Shown: positions 1-5,009 of the stretch, one piece after another
Position numbering within the stretch: position 1 is the first letter of the stretch
Layout of the letters: the number at the start of each line of letters is the position of its first letter
Source of the DNA: Collinsella sp.
Lineage (GTDB): Bacteria; Actinomycetota; Coriobacteriia; Coriobacteriales; Coriobacteriaceae
Assembly: GCA_014871605.1 (NCBI GenBank)
Contig: WGSQ01000112.1
Span: 1-5,547 of the forward strand
Length of the DNA: 5,547 nucleotides
Direction: 5' to 3'
The notes under the pieces: generated by a model
Told to the model about the DNA's origin: nothing
The model's input: only the letters and a program-made list of their open reading frames with translations
The model's database searches: none
Translations under genes and position numbers: made by a program

Positions 1-3
1 TGC

Positions 4-222
4 ATGGACGAACGTGCGAAACAGATTCTTGGCAGGCGGGTCGAAGAGACACGCAGGGACCTTGGTATCTCTAAGGTCGATTTTTGTGTGGCAGCAGGAA
101 TCAGCCGACCCTACCTCGACCGAATCGAAGATGGGACGGCAAATTTTACGCTCAAGGTTCTATTTAAGATCGCGCCTGCACTCGGCATGACGGTGTCAGA
201 GCTTCTCGAGGGTATCGAATAG
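4..222 (+). CDS. Small XRE-family helix-turn-helix DNA-binding protein
   Basis: A 72-residue protein that is almost entirely one Cro/C1-type (HTH_3, XRE) domain. The predicted helices run from about residue 4 to 64. The segment LGISKVDFCVAAGISRPYLDRIE (quoted here only in part: GISKVDFC and GISRPYLDRIE) matches helices 2 and 3, with the recognition helix around residues 33-42. The ending, with hydrophobic LFKIAPALGMTVSELLEG, is the usual last helix pair. It should bind DNA as a dimer in the cytoplasm and act as a repressor or antitoxin-like regulator; its target cannot be read here. The start is uncertain: the reading frame is still open at the window edge, but a lone domain of about 70 residues is typical and the ATG at position 4 fits the family's N-terminus. 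No partner gene is visible within the window; one could lie to the left. Confidence 0.8.
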   Translation: MDERAKQILGRRVEETRRDLGISKVDFCVAAGISRPYLDRIEDGTANFTLKVLFKIAPALGMTVSELLEGIE

Positions 223-258
223 GGCGTTCCCCCGCTGCTATTTGACGCTCTTTGGGCG

Positions 259-299
259 GGTCCCCCTGGTTGCGATGTGCAAAATCGCGAGTATTCAGC
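259..299 (-). repeat. Hairpin repeat element, copy 1
   Basis: Read on the minus strand the copy is GCTGAATACTC, stem GCGAT (288-284), seven-base loop TTTGCAC, stem ATCGC (276-272), four bases, then AGGGGGACC (267-259). Copy 2 at 466-502 has the same order with a different stem sequence that still pairs. Relative to the HTH gene, which is transcribed toward it, the element begins 36 nt after the stop codon and reads GGTCCCCCT first. Its function is unknown. There is no clear U-tract after the stem, so it is not a standard intrinsic terminator. Confidence 0.7.
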
Positions 300-465
300 A
301 CCAGTTCGGCTGTAGACGGTAGCTTGAGCGGCTGGTTTTGCCTTTTTGGTAGTAGTTAATCCACACGTTAAATAAAAATGAGGAATAAATATTTACCAGA
401 CGGCCCCTTCGTCCTAAAAGTTCGTCTAACAATTGGCCGATTCTATGCCTCTGGCGGAGAAATTG

Positions 466-502
466 CAGAATACTCCGTTTTTTGCACGGCCCGAGGGGGA
501 CC
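466..502 (+). repeat. Hairpin repeat element, copy 2 (inverted relative to copy 1)
   Basis: Plus-strand order: GCAGAATACT, stem CCGT (475-478), seven-base loop TTTTTGC, stem ACGG (486-489), four bases, AGGGGGACC (494-502). The outer blocks GCWGAATACT and AGGGGGACC are identical to copy 1, while the stem differs and stays complementary. The asparaginase gene is transcribed toward it from the right, and the element starts 42 nt after that stop codon in the same relative orientation as copy 1 has to the HTH gene. Confidence 0.7.
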
Positions 503-544
503 ACCTGTCGTTTGAGGCTGCGATAAGTGGAACTGCCTTAGGGA

Positions 545-1558
545 TTAGGCCATCGGGATTCGGTCGTGGTTGACTTGGCTGTAGAACAGGCGCTGAATCT
601 CGGTGGCATCGCGTGACTGACCGAGTGCCCACATGGTTTTGGCCACGAGCGTCTCGGTGGTCATGTCGTCGCCGCGCAGAATGCCCGGATGATCGGCGTA
701 AGCACGGCCGACCTCATAAACGCCCAGATCGAGGCCCTCTTCGGGGACCTGCGTGGTCATAACGACAGTGCGGCCCGAATCGACCCAGCGGAAAATTGCC
801 TCTTGGAATGACTCGCCCGACTCACCAAACTCGGGGATACCGCCAATGCCAAAGGTCTCCAAAATCACGGCGTCGTAGCTATCGGCAAGGGCGTCGAGGA
901 TGCCCGGATTTACGCCGGGCGTGAGCTTAAGGACAAACACGCGCGGGTCGATGCTGTCGTAGAAACGCACCGGGTTTTCGCCCTGATGCGTGCCGTGAAG
1001 CCCGTTGCGCACGATGCGGTCATTGCGGATATAGGCGATGGGCGGATAGTTGACGCTAATGAACGCGTTAAAGCTCATGGTGCGCTGTTTGCGGGCGCGC
1101 GTGCCGGCAATGGCTACGCCGCCAAACACGATCGAGACGTCGTGCGAGTGCTCGTCGAGCGCATAGAGCAGGCTCTGGTACAGGTTGAGCTTGGCGTCGG
1201 TAAAGGGATTGCCCATGGGCTTTTGCGAGCCGGTGAGCACGATGGGCTTGGGGCTGTCCTGAATCAGGTAGGAAAGCGCTGCCGCGGTATAGCTCATGGT
1301 GTCGGTGCCGTGCAGAATCACGAAGCCGTCGTGGTCGGCATAACCCTCGACGACGACGTCGCGGATACGCATCCAGTCACTGGGGCGCATATTTGTGCTG
1401 TCGATGTTCATGGGCTGCATGACGTCGAGCTCGCAGAGGCCCGAGATCTCGGGGACGCTCTGGGCGAGCTCCTCACCGGTCAGGGCGGGGGAGAGGCCGT
1501 TGCCGTCCTCGGTCGATGCGATGGTGCCGCCCGTGGCGATGAGAAGGATGCGCTTCAT
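545..1558 (-). CDS. ansA: Type I (cytosolic) L-asparaginase
   Basis: Hydrolyses L-asparagine to aspartate and ammonia in the cytoplasm. The 337-residue protein is close to the length of E. coli AnsA. Catalytic-site motifs are all present: TGGTIAS at residues 9-15 with nucleophile Thr12, DSTNM at 53-57, HGTDTM at 83-88 with the Thr85-Asp86 pair, TGSQKPMG at 109-116, and Lys157 in the position of the family's catalytic lysine. The N-terminal domain is about 1-190 and the C-terminal domain (containing ETFGIGG at 234-240) about 210-337. There is no signal peptide, which agrees with type I. The ATG at 1558 was chosen because AGGA lies 8 nt upstream and the protein then begins MKRILLIATGGT, as the family does; the frame is open 24 codons further to 1630 but that extension has no family resemblance. 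It is divergent from guaA and monocistronic here. Type I enzymes are often tetrameric and can be allosteric; that cannot be judged from sequence alone. Confidence 0.95.
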   Translation of the reverse strand: MKRILLIATGGTIASTEDGNGLSPALTGEELAQSVPEISGLCELDVMQPMNIDSTNMRPSDWMRIRDVVVEGYADHDGFVILHGTDTMSYTAAALSYLIQDSPKPIVLTGSQKPMGNPFTDAKLNLYQSLLYALDEHSHDVSIVFGGVAIAGTRARKQRTMSFNAFISVNYPPIAYIRNDRIVRNGLHGTHQGENPVRFYDSIDPRVFVLKLTPGVNPGILDALADSYDAVILETFGIGGIPEFGESGESFQEAIFRWVDSGRTVVMTTQVPEEGLDLGVYEVGRAYADHPGILRGDDMTTETLVAKTMWALGQSRDATEIQRLFYSQVNHDRIPMA

Positions 1559-1641
1559 GCTGGTATTCCTATCGTGTTTGCCGCCCCAGAGGCGGAGTCG
1601 TTCGGCAGTATTGTGGCACAGGGCGTCCAATGTTCAAACGT

Positions 1642-1668
1642 ATTACATCATCTGTAACGTTCAGTAAC
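1642..1668. promoter_or_regulatory. Possible operator: repeated GTAAC half-sites in the ansA-guaA divergent region
   Basis: GTAAC occurs at 1654-1658 and 1664-1668, exactly one helical turn (10 bp) apart, with ATTAC at 1642-1646. The cluster lies about 85-110 nt upstream of the asparaginase start, where a promoter would be expected. On the minus strand TTACTG and TAATAC, 16 nt apart, lie within it as weak promoter-like elements. No known regulator motif was recognised. Confidence 0.25.
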
Positions 1669-1745
1669 ACTTCGATTGCCATCAAATAGGGGCCCAGGTC
1701 GTGCGTTTGCCGTGCGCTGGCGGCTGCGAGGGACGAGAAACCCCA

Positions 1746-1760
1746 TATAACGTGTACACT
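1746..1760 (+). promoter_or_regulatory. Weak candidate guaA promoter (-10 region only)
   Basis: TATAAC (1746-1751) and TACACT (1755-1760) resemble -10 boxes about 65-80 nt upstream of the guaA start. I found no convincing -35 box at the right distance from either, so the placement is tentative. The leader downstream contains a GC-rich stem (GCGGG 1786-1790 with CCCGC 1804-1808). I saw no purine riboswitch core. Confidence 0.25.
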
Positions 1761-1814
1761 ATGGAAGTTATTCTCGTTTATTCGCGCGGGTGGGCACCGG
1801 CTCCCCGCCAACAA

Positions 1815-1821
1815 GAGGGGG
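1815..1821 (+). promoter_or_regulatory. guaA ribosome binding site
   Basis: GAGGGGG ends 4 nt before the ATG at 1826. It fixes that start over an in-frame upstream ATG at 1790, whose 12 extra codons (beginning MGTGSPP) fall on the leader stem and do not resemble GuaA. Confidence 0.8.
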
Positions 1822-1825
1822 AACC

Positions 1826-3424
1826 ATGGATCAAAAGGCTTCCGCAAAGGTCCTCGTACTCGACTTTGGTGCGCAGTACGGTCAGCTCATTGCCCGTCGC
1901 GTCCGCGACCTCAACGTGTATTCCGAGATTGTCCCCTGCGACATCTCGGCCGATGAGATTCGCGAGATGAACGCCTCTGCGCTCATCCTTTCTGGCGGCC
2001 CGGCTTCCGTGTACGCCGAGGACGCTCCGTCCATCGACCCCGCCATCTTTGACCTGGGCCTTCCCGTTCTGGGCTTTTGCTACGGCCATCAGATCACGGC
2101 CGTGACGCTCGGCGGCAAGGTCGGCCACTCCGAGGTGGGCGAGTACGGCCGCGCCACCATCACGCGCACGGCTGGTGCCAAGCTCTTTAACTCCACGCCC
2201 ATGGAGCAGACCGTGTGGATGAGCCACCGCGACGCCGTGTCCGAGGTGCCCGAGGGCTTTACCGTTACCGCCAGCACCGACGTGTGCCCGGTTGCCGCCA
2301 TGGAGTGCGTCGAGCGCAAGATCTTCACCACGCAGTTCCACCCCGAGGTCAAGCATTCCGAGTACGGTCAGCAGCTGCTGAGCAACTTCCTGTTTGAGAT
2401 CTGCGGCCTGGAGCCCAACTGGAGCATGGACAACCTGGTCGAGACCATGACGGCCGAGTTCCGCGAGAAGGTCGGCGACGACCGCGTGATTCTGGCCCTG
2501 TCCGGCGGCGTCGACTCCTCCGTCGTGGCTGCGCTGGGTGCTCGTGCCGTGGGCAAGCAGATGACCTGCGTGTTCATCAACCACGGCCTGCTGCGCAAGG
2601 GCGAGCCCGAGCAGGTGGAGGAGGTCTTCACCAAGCAGTTTGACGTCGACTTTATCCACGTCCACGCCGAGGACCGCTATGCCGAGCTTCTGGCCGGTGT
2701 GACCGAGCCCGAGGAGAAGCGCCGCATCATCGGTACGCAGTTCTGGAAAGAGTTCTTCGCCGTGGCGCAGCAGCTCGAGACCGATGGCAAGCCGGTCAAG
2801 TACCTGGCTCAGGGTACCATCTACCCCGACATCATCGAGTCTGGCGCTCGCAAGACGGGCGGCAAGACGGCCACCATCAAGAGCCACCACAACCTGATCC
2901 CGTTCCCCGAGGGCGTGCACTTCGACCTCATCGAGCCGCTCGACCACTTCTTTAAGGACGAGGTCCGTGCGCTTGGTCTGGCGCTCGGCCTGCCGGGTCA
3001 CATCGTGTTCCGCCAGCCCTTCCCGGGCCCGGGTCTTGCCATCCGCATCATCGGCGCGGTCGACAAGGAGAAGCTCGAGATCCTCAAGAACGCCGACGCC
3101 ATCGTGCGCGAGGAGCTGGATGCCTACAACCAGCGTCTGTTTGAGCAGACCGGTGAGCGCAACTCCGAGCACAGCTGCTGGCAGTACTTTGCGGTCCTGC
3201 CCGACATCAAGTCCGTCGGCGTTATGGGCGACGAGCGCACCTATCAGCGCCCGATCATCCTGCGCGCCGTCGAGTCCAGTGACGCCATGACCGCCGACTG
3301 GGCCAAGCTGCCCTACGACGTGCTGGCCCGCATCTCCGGCCGCATCGTGGCCGAGGTCCCCGGTGCCAACCGCGTGTGCTACGACATTACGTCCAAGCCG
3401 CCCGCGACCATCGAGTGGGAATAA
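1826..3424 (+). CDS. guaA: GMP synthase (glutamine-hydrolysing)
   Basis: Converts XMP, ATP and glutamine to GMP, AMP, PPi and glutamate, the last step of de novo guanine nucleotide synthesis, in the cytoplasm. The 532-residue length is normal for the single-chain enzyme. Residues 1-200 form the class I glutamine amidotransferase domain: DFGAQYGQLIARRVR at 13-27, nucleophile Cys85 in GFCYGHQ, and His172/Glu174 in QFHPEVKHS. The ATP pyrophosphatase domain follows, with its P-loop LSGGVDSS at 225-232, INHGLLRKGE at 251-260 and IESGARKTGG at 337-346. The C-terminal dimerisation domain carries RQPFPGPGLAIRIIG (396-410), GVMGDERTY (465-473) and the invariant KPPATIEWE terminus (524-532). All key residues are present, so the gene appears functional. 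Two TAA stops stand in tandem (3422-3427). It is alone in its orientation; no guaB is adjacent. A long open frame on the opposite strand is only a codon-bias shadow. Confidence 0.98.
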   Translation: MDQKASAKVLVLDFGAQYGQLIARRVRDLNVYSEIVPCDISADEIREMNASALILSGGPASVYAEDAPSIDPAIFDLGLPVLGFCYGHQITAVTLGGKVGHSEVGEYGRATITRTAGAKLFNSTPMEQTVWMSHRDAVSEVPEGFTVTASTDVCPVAAMECVERKIFTTQFHPEVKHSEYGQQLLSNFLFEICGLEPNWSMDNLVETMTAEFREKVGDDRVILALSGGVDSSVVAALGARAVGKQMTCVFINHGLLRKGEPEQVEEVFTKQFDVDFIHVHAEDRYAELLAGVTEPEEKRRIIGTQFWKEFFAVAQQLETDGKPVKYLAQGTIYPDIIESGARKTGGKTATIKSHHNLIPFPEGVHFDLIEPLDHFFKDEVRALGLALGLPGHIVFRQPFPGPGLAIRIIGAVDKEKLEILKNADAIVREELDAYNQRLFEQTGERNSEHSCWQYFAVLPDIKSVGVMGDERTYQRPIILRAVESSDAMTADWAKLPYDVLARISGRIVAEVPGANRVCYDITSKPPATIEWE

Positions 3425-3439
3425 TAAATTCCTTAGTTA

Positions 3440-3476
3440 TGGGGTATAAATCGTTTATACGATAATGAGTACCCCA
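3440..3476. other. Nested dyad just downstream of guaA
   Basis: TGGGGTA (3440-3446) pairs with TACCCCA (3470-3476), and inside it ATCGT (3450-3454) pairs with ACGAT (3459-3463) around a TTAT loop; TATAAA-TCG-TTTATA is an alternative inner dyad. No T-tract follows, so it is not a standard terminator. The AT-rich core also contains GATAAT (3461-3466), a good -10 match without a clear -35. It could be an operator or part of the promoter of the downstream ATPase stub. Confidence 0.45.
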
Positions 3477-3496
3477 ATAAGCCCGTAATTTGAAAG

Positions 3497-3524
3497 ACTG
3501 GCTCCAATGAAGATTGGAGCCAGT
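3497..3524 (+). other. Perfect 12-bp hairpin, GAAG loop, overlapping the next gene's ribosome binding site
   Basis: Bases 3497-3508 (ACTGGCTCCAAT) are fully complementary to 3513-3524, with loop GAAG. The 3' arm contains GGAG (3516-3519), the Shine-Dalgarno sequence for the ATG at 3525, so the folded RNA would hide it. The bases after the stem are moderately T-rich (TATGCGTTTATTCC) but not a clean U-tract. It could therefore be a decayed or imperfect guaA terminator, or a translation-blocking element. Confidence 0.6.
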
Positions 3525-3725
3525 ATGCGTTTATTCCTCAGAGAAAACTACCTGAAGAAGATTCGCGGCTTCTACCATGACGCCGGGATGATCAAGGCAA
3601 TCACCGGCGTCCGCCGCTGCAGCAAGTCCTGCCTCATGCAGCGCATCGCCAAAAAACTGAGGGCCGAAGGCGTCGATGAAGAGCACAGCGTCTCTATCGA
3701 CCTAGATCGATACGGGTACCGATCG
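3525..3725 (+). pseudogene. N-terminal remnant of a DUF4143-type AAA ATPase
   Basis: About 67 codons match the start of the AAA_14/DUF4143 ATPase family, full-length members of which have roughly 400 residues. Recognisable are MRLFLRENYLKKIRGFYHD at 1-19, MIKAITGVRRCSKSCLM at 22-38 in the Walker A position, and SIDLDRYGYRS at 57-67 (strand leading to the next conserved block). The usual GxRRxGKS has Ser for the essential Gly (RRCSKS). After residue 67 the frame enters DNA that is the antisense of another gene (DUF3800, minus strand) and stops at 3801-3803, so everything beyond, including Walker B and DUF4143, is gone. ATG 3525 was chosen over 3507 because GGAG precedes it at 5 nt and family members start this way. 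The biological role of the family is poorly known; this copy is very probably dead. Confidence 0.75.
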
Positions 3726-3911
3726 TTCATGAGCGGCGTCGCGTGGAAGGGTATGTCCGGGAGCCCTTTCGCGCAGAGGACGCTCTCATATAACCTCGGT
3801 TGAGTCCGCGATGCTGTCGGGTTGGTCGTGCATGACGACGGTGAACAGGTAGTAGCGATCAGAGAGGCCGTCGCTTTCCGACTTGTCGACGAAGATGCTG
3901 AGTTCTCGCAT
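3722..3911 (-). pseudogene. Frameshifted N-terminal remnant of a DUF3800 protein
   Basis: From ATG 3911 the minus strand reads MRELSIFVDKSESDG, then DRYYLFTVVMHDQPDSIADS, and reaches TGA at 3786-3788 after 41 codons. The family continues in the next frame from about 3793: RLYESVL, then GLPDIPFHATPLMND to about 3722. A net shift of one frame near 3797-3803 therefore splits the gene. Only about the first 65 residues of a family usually over 200 remain; the rest was lost at the junction with the converging ATPase stub. The conserved acidic DESG motif near the N-terminus appears as DKSE, so even the remaining motif is altered. DUF3800 proteins are thought to have an RNase H-like fold, with unproven function. 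The start is supported by AGGAAAG just upstream. Nothing functional is expected from the protein. Confidence 0.72.
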
Positions 3912-3927
3912 TGCTTTCCTGGATAAG

Positions 3928-3953
3928 AAAAAGCCGGAGAAAACGTCCCCGGC
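3928..3953 (-). terminator. Strong intrinsic terminator (minus strand)
   Basis: Minus-strand GCCGGGGA (3953-3946) pairs with TCTCCGGC (3940-3933), 8 bp with one G-U, around loop CGTTT, and is followed directly by TTTTTCTT (from 3932 leftward). It stands only 16 nt before the DUF3800 stub's ATG and downstream of a good promoter at 3987-4015. It may end GNAT-gene transcripts from the right, or act as a leader terminator. Confidence 0.8.
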
Positions 3954-3957
3954 ACTT

Positions 3958-3976
3958 GGAAGCCTTCCATATGGAA
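3958..3976. repeat. Two overlapping short palindromes
   Basis: GGAAG-C-CTTCC (3958-3968, with a central base at 3963) overlaps the perfect 12-bp palindrome TTCCATATGGAA (3965-3976). Together they place three GGAA/TTCC half-sites between the promoter at 3987-4015 and the terminator at 3928-3953. They could be an operator or alternative hairpins in a leader RNA. Confidence 0.5.
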
Positions 3977-3982
3977 AACCGA

Positions 3983-4153
3983 TTATTTTATATCATGGGT
4001 TGCGCGAAAAGTTAAGTACACGAAACGATCACGCCAATAGCGAAGCCCCAGCCTGCGCACCAGCCCATAGGCAAGCCACCTGAGACCGCTCACTTTGCTC
4101 ACCGCTGACGAAGACTTGCGACCTGGGGTTTGCGAGCTGATCGCAGAACCCAT
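3983..4153 (-). CDS. Doubtful 56-codon ORF, possibly a broken small membrane-protein gene
   Basis: An ATG at 4153, five bases after the GNAT stop codon, opens 56 codons ending at TAA 3983-3985. The product begins MGSAISSQTPGRKSSSAVSKVSG and continues with arginine-rich residues (LVRRLGLRYWRDR) that match no family I know. There is no clear ribosome binding site. From about 4080 the neighbouring minus frame instead reads GGLPMGWCAGWGFAIGVIVS before stopping at 4014-4012, a glycine-rich hydrophobic stretch like a membrane segment. A frameshift near 4081 could therefore have split a small membrane-protein gene. The ORF also overlaps the promoter at 3987-4015. I would not treat it as a confirmed gene. 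Confidence 0.25.
   Translation of the reverse strand: MGSAISSQTPGRKSSSAVSKVSGLRWLAYGLVRRLGLRYWRDRFVYLTFRATHDIK
3987..4015 (-). promoter_or_regulatory. Sigma-70-type promoter, minus strand
   Basis: On the minus strand, -35 TTAACT (4015-4010) is followed by a 17-nt spacer and -10 TATAAA (3992-3987), with TGA just before the -10 (extended -10). This is the best promoter match in the window. Transcription would start near 3980, giving a leader of about 70 nt before the DUF3800 stub's ATG, with the terminator inside it. Confidence 0.6.
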
Positions 4154-4158
4154 GTTGT

Positions 4159-4710
4159 TTATCGAGCTTTGAGCTGACTCAGCCAATCGCCTCTCGTCAG
4201 ACAAGCGATCTGCTCCGTGCGGATGTCGCCCATCAGCTCACAGCAGATGTCCTTGCGGGTGTGGTGCCAGGTGAAGCCGCATTTTTCCTGAACGCGTTTC
4301 GATTTCTCGTTCCCGTCGAAATGCCCGCACCAGATTTTGTCCAGTTTCAAGTCCTCGAAACCATGGCGAACGAGCTCTTGAACCGCCTCCGGTATCAGCC
4401 CCTTGCCCCAGAACGGGACGCCGATCCAGTAGCCGATTTCCCCCTCGGTGTCCGGGATTTCCTTGTCGGACCGCGCACCGATCATCAACCCTATGCTTCC
4501 GATGGCCCTGTTGTCTTCTTTCAGGCAAACGGCGTACGTCTCCGGAGCGGAAAACACGGTACGGATGATTTCCGCACTGTTGTCAACGCTCGAGTGAGGT
4601 GGCCAGCCGGCAATCGGCCCCACCCTGTCGTCCTTCGCGTATCTATACAGGTCCCCTGCGTCCGTTTCGGCCCATGGGCGGAGTATCAACCGTTCTGTTG
4701 TCAATTGCAT
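4159..4710 (-). CDS. GNAT-family N-acetyltransferase, RimJ/RimL type
   Basis: Predicted to move an acetyl group from acetyl-CoA to an amine; the substrate (a protein N-terminus, small molecule or drug) cannot be told. The 183-residue length fits the Acetyltransf_3 family. It starts MQLTTERLILRPWAETDAGDLY, the classical opening of this subgroup (TERLxLRPW). Residues 69-79 form the beta strand before the core; EIGYWIGVPFWGKGLIPEA (91-109) covers strand 4 and the acetyl-CoA pyrophosphate loop (WGKG in the place of Q/RxxGxG/A); NEKSKRVQEKCGF (134-146) is the usual NxxSxxxxxKxGF block. The ATG at 4710 is preferred to 4722 because GGGGG lies 5 nt upstream of it, whereas the earlier ATG has no such signal. 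The gene looks intact and stands alone, with a possible terminator about 200 nt downstream at 3928-3953. Confidence 0.9.
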   Translation of the reverse strand: MQLTTERLILRPWAETDAGDLYRYAKDDRVGPIAGWPPHSSVDNSAEIIRTVFSAPETYAVCLKEDNRAIGSIGLMIGARSDKEIPDTEGEIGYWIGVPFWGKGLIPEAVQELVRHGFEDLKLDKIWCGHFDGNEKSKRVQEKCGFTWHHTRKDICCELMGDIRTEQIACLTRGDWLSQLKAR

Positions 4711-4752
4711 ATCTACCCCCATCGACTAATTTCGATTGATGTTGATTGCCCC

Positions 4753-4758
4753 ATTGTA
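4753..4758 (-). promoter_or_regulatory. Candidate -10 box for the GNAT gene
   Basis: Minus-strand TACAAT (4758-4753) differs from TATAAT by one base and lies 42 nt upstream of the ATG at 4710. The -35 at 17-18 nt is poor (around GTGTCG), so either the promoter is weak or an activator is needed. Confidence 0.35.
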
Positions 4759-4800
4759 TTCGCCACAACAACGCTCGACACAGTATGAGGACAGGTTTGA

Positions 4801-4858
4801 GGTAAGACGCCTTGCCGAGCGGACTCGAGCTAGCGGCTGAACTGTCTTACCTTGCCGA
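4801..4858. repeat. Inverted repeat with interleaved direct repeat upstream of the GNAT gene
   Basis: GGTAAGAC (4801-4808) and its exact complement GTCTTACC (4844-4851) flank a 35-nt centre. CTTGCCGA occurs at 4811-4818 and again at 4851-4858, exactly 40 bp apart. The remainder of the 299-nt gap (4711-5009) between the sirtuin stop and the GNAT start shows no credible gene. The cluster could be an operator with looping, a multibranched RNA structure, or a remnant of a small element. Confidence 0.5.
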
Positions 4859-5009
4859 CAGGGTGATTTGCAACCCGGAATTCCGTCTGTTCTGCTCCTG
4901 GGGCAAAAACGAAACTGCACACCCACGGGCCATGGCTAAACTCATTTCGCGTCTATCGCCTCTATAAGCATGACGACCGGGCTGATGAACGCGCAAAAGC
5001 CTCGCCGCG

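Larger units (their letters stand above)
223..544. other. Intergenic region between converging genes, no coding sequence seen
   Basis: This 322-nt gap separates the stop codons of two convergent genes. It holds two inverted copies of a hairpin element (259-299 and 466-502, listed separately). Between them, about 340-400 is clearly AT-rich compared with the flanking genes. A weak stem (GGGCGT at 222-227 with ACGCTC at 245-250, followed by TTT) might be a poor terminator for the HTH gene. The short ORFs here on the minus strand run through the hairpin elements and into the asparaginase gene and show no family resemblance. Confidence 0.6.

Noticed and set aside
259..502. Inverted hairpin copies as the ends of a mobile element (MITE)
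   Set aside because: No flanking target duplication was seen, and the matching spacing from each stop codon favours an element tied to gene ends; this is not excluded.
426..632. Short minus-strand ORF overlapping the asparaginase 3' end and a hairpin repeat
   Set aside because: Its sequence is explained by the off-frame asparaginase and the repeat element.
1559..1630. 24-codon N-terminal extension of the asparaginase
   Set aside because: The ribosome binding site precedes ATG 1558, and the extension does not resemble the family or a signal peptide.
986..1657. 223-codon plus-strand frame opposite the asparaginase gene
   Set aside because: Antisense shadow of a gene with all catalytic motifs; it has no domain features.
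1700..1825. Purine riboswitch before guaA
   Set aside because: I could not find the conserved three-way-junction core bases or two loop-loop partners; only a simple GC-rich stem is present.
1778..3172. 464-codon open frame on the minus strand opposite guaA
   Set aside because: It is the antisense of a fully conserved GMP synthase; its leucine-, histidine-, valine- and glycine-rich composition is what GC-rich codon bias produces on the opposite strand, and no motif is recognisable.
4261..4788. 175-codon plus-strand frame opposite the GNAT gene
   Set aside because: Antisense of a well-supported acetyltransferase; no family resemblance.
4720..5009. tRNA gene or T-box leader in the GNAT-sirtuin gap
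   Set aside because: There is no TTCGANNC arm, no acceptor-stem pairing, and no T-box consensus; only the repeats at 4801-4858 stand out.
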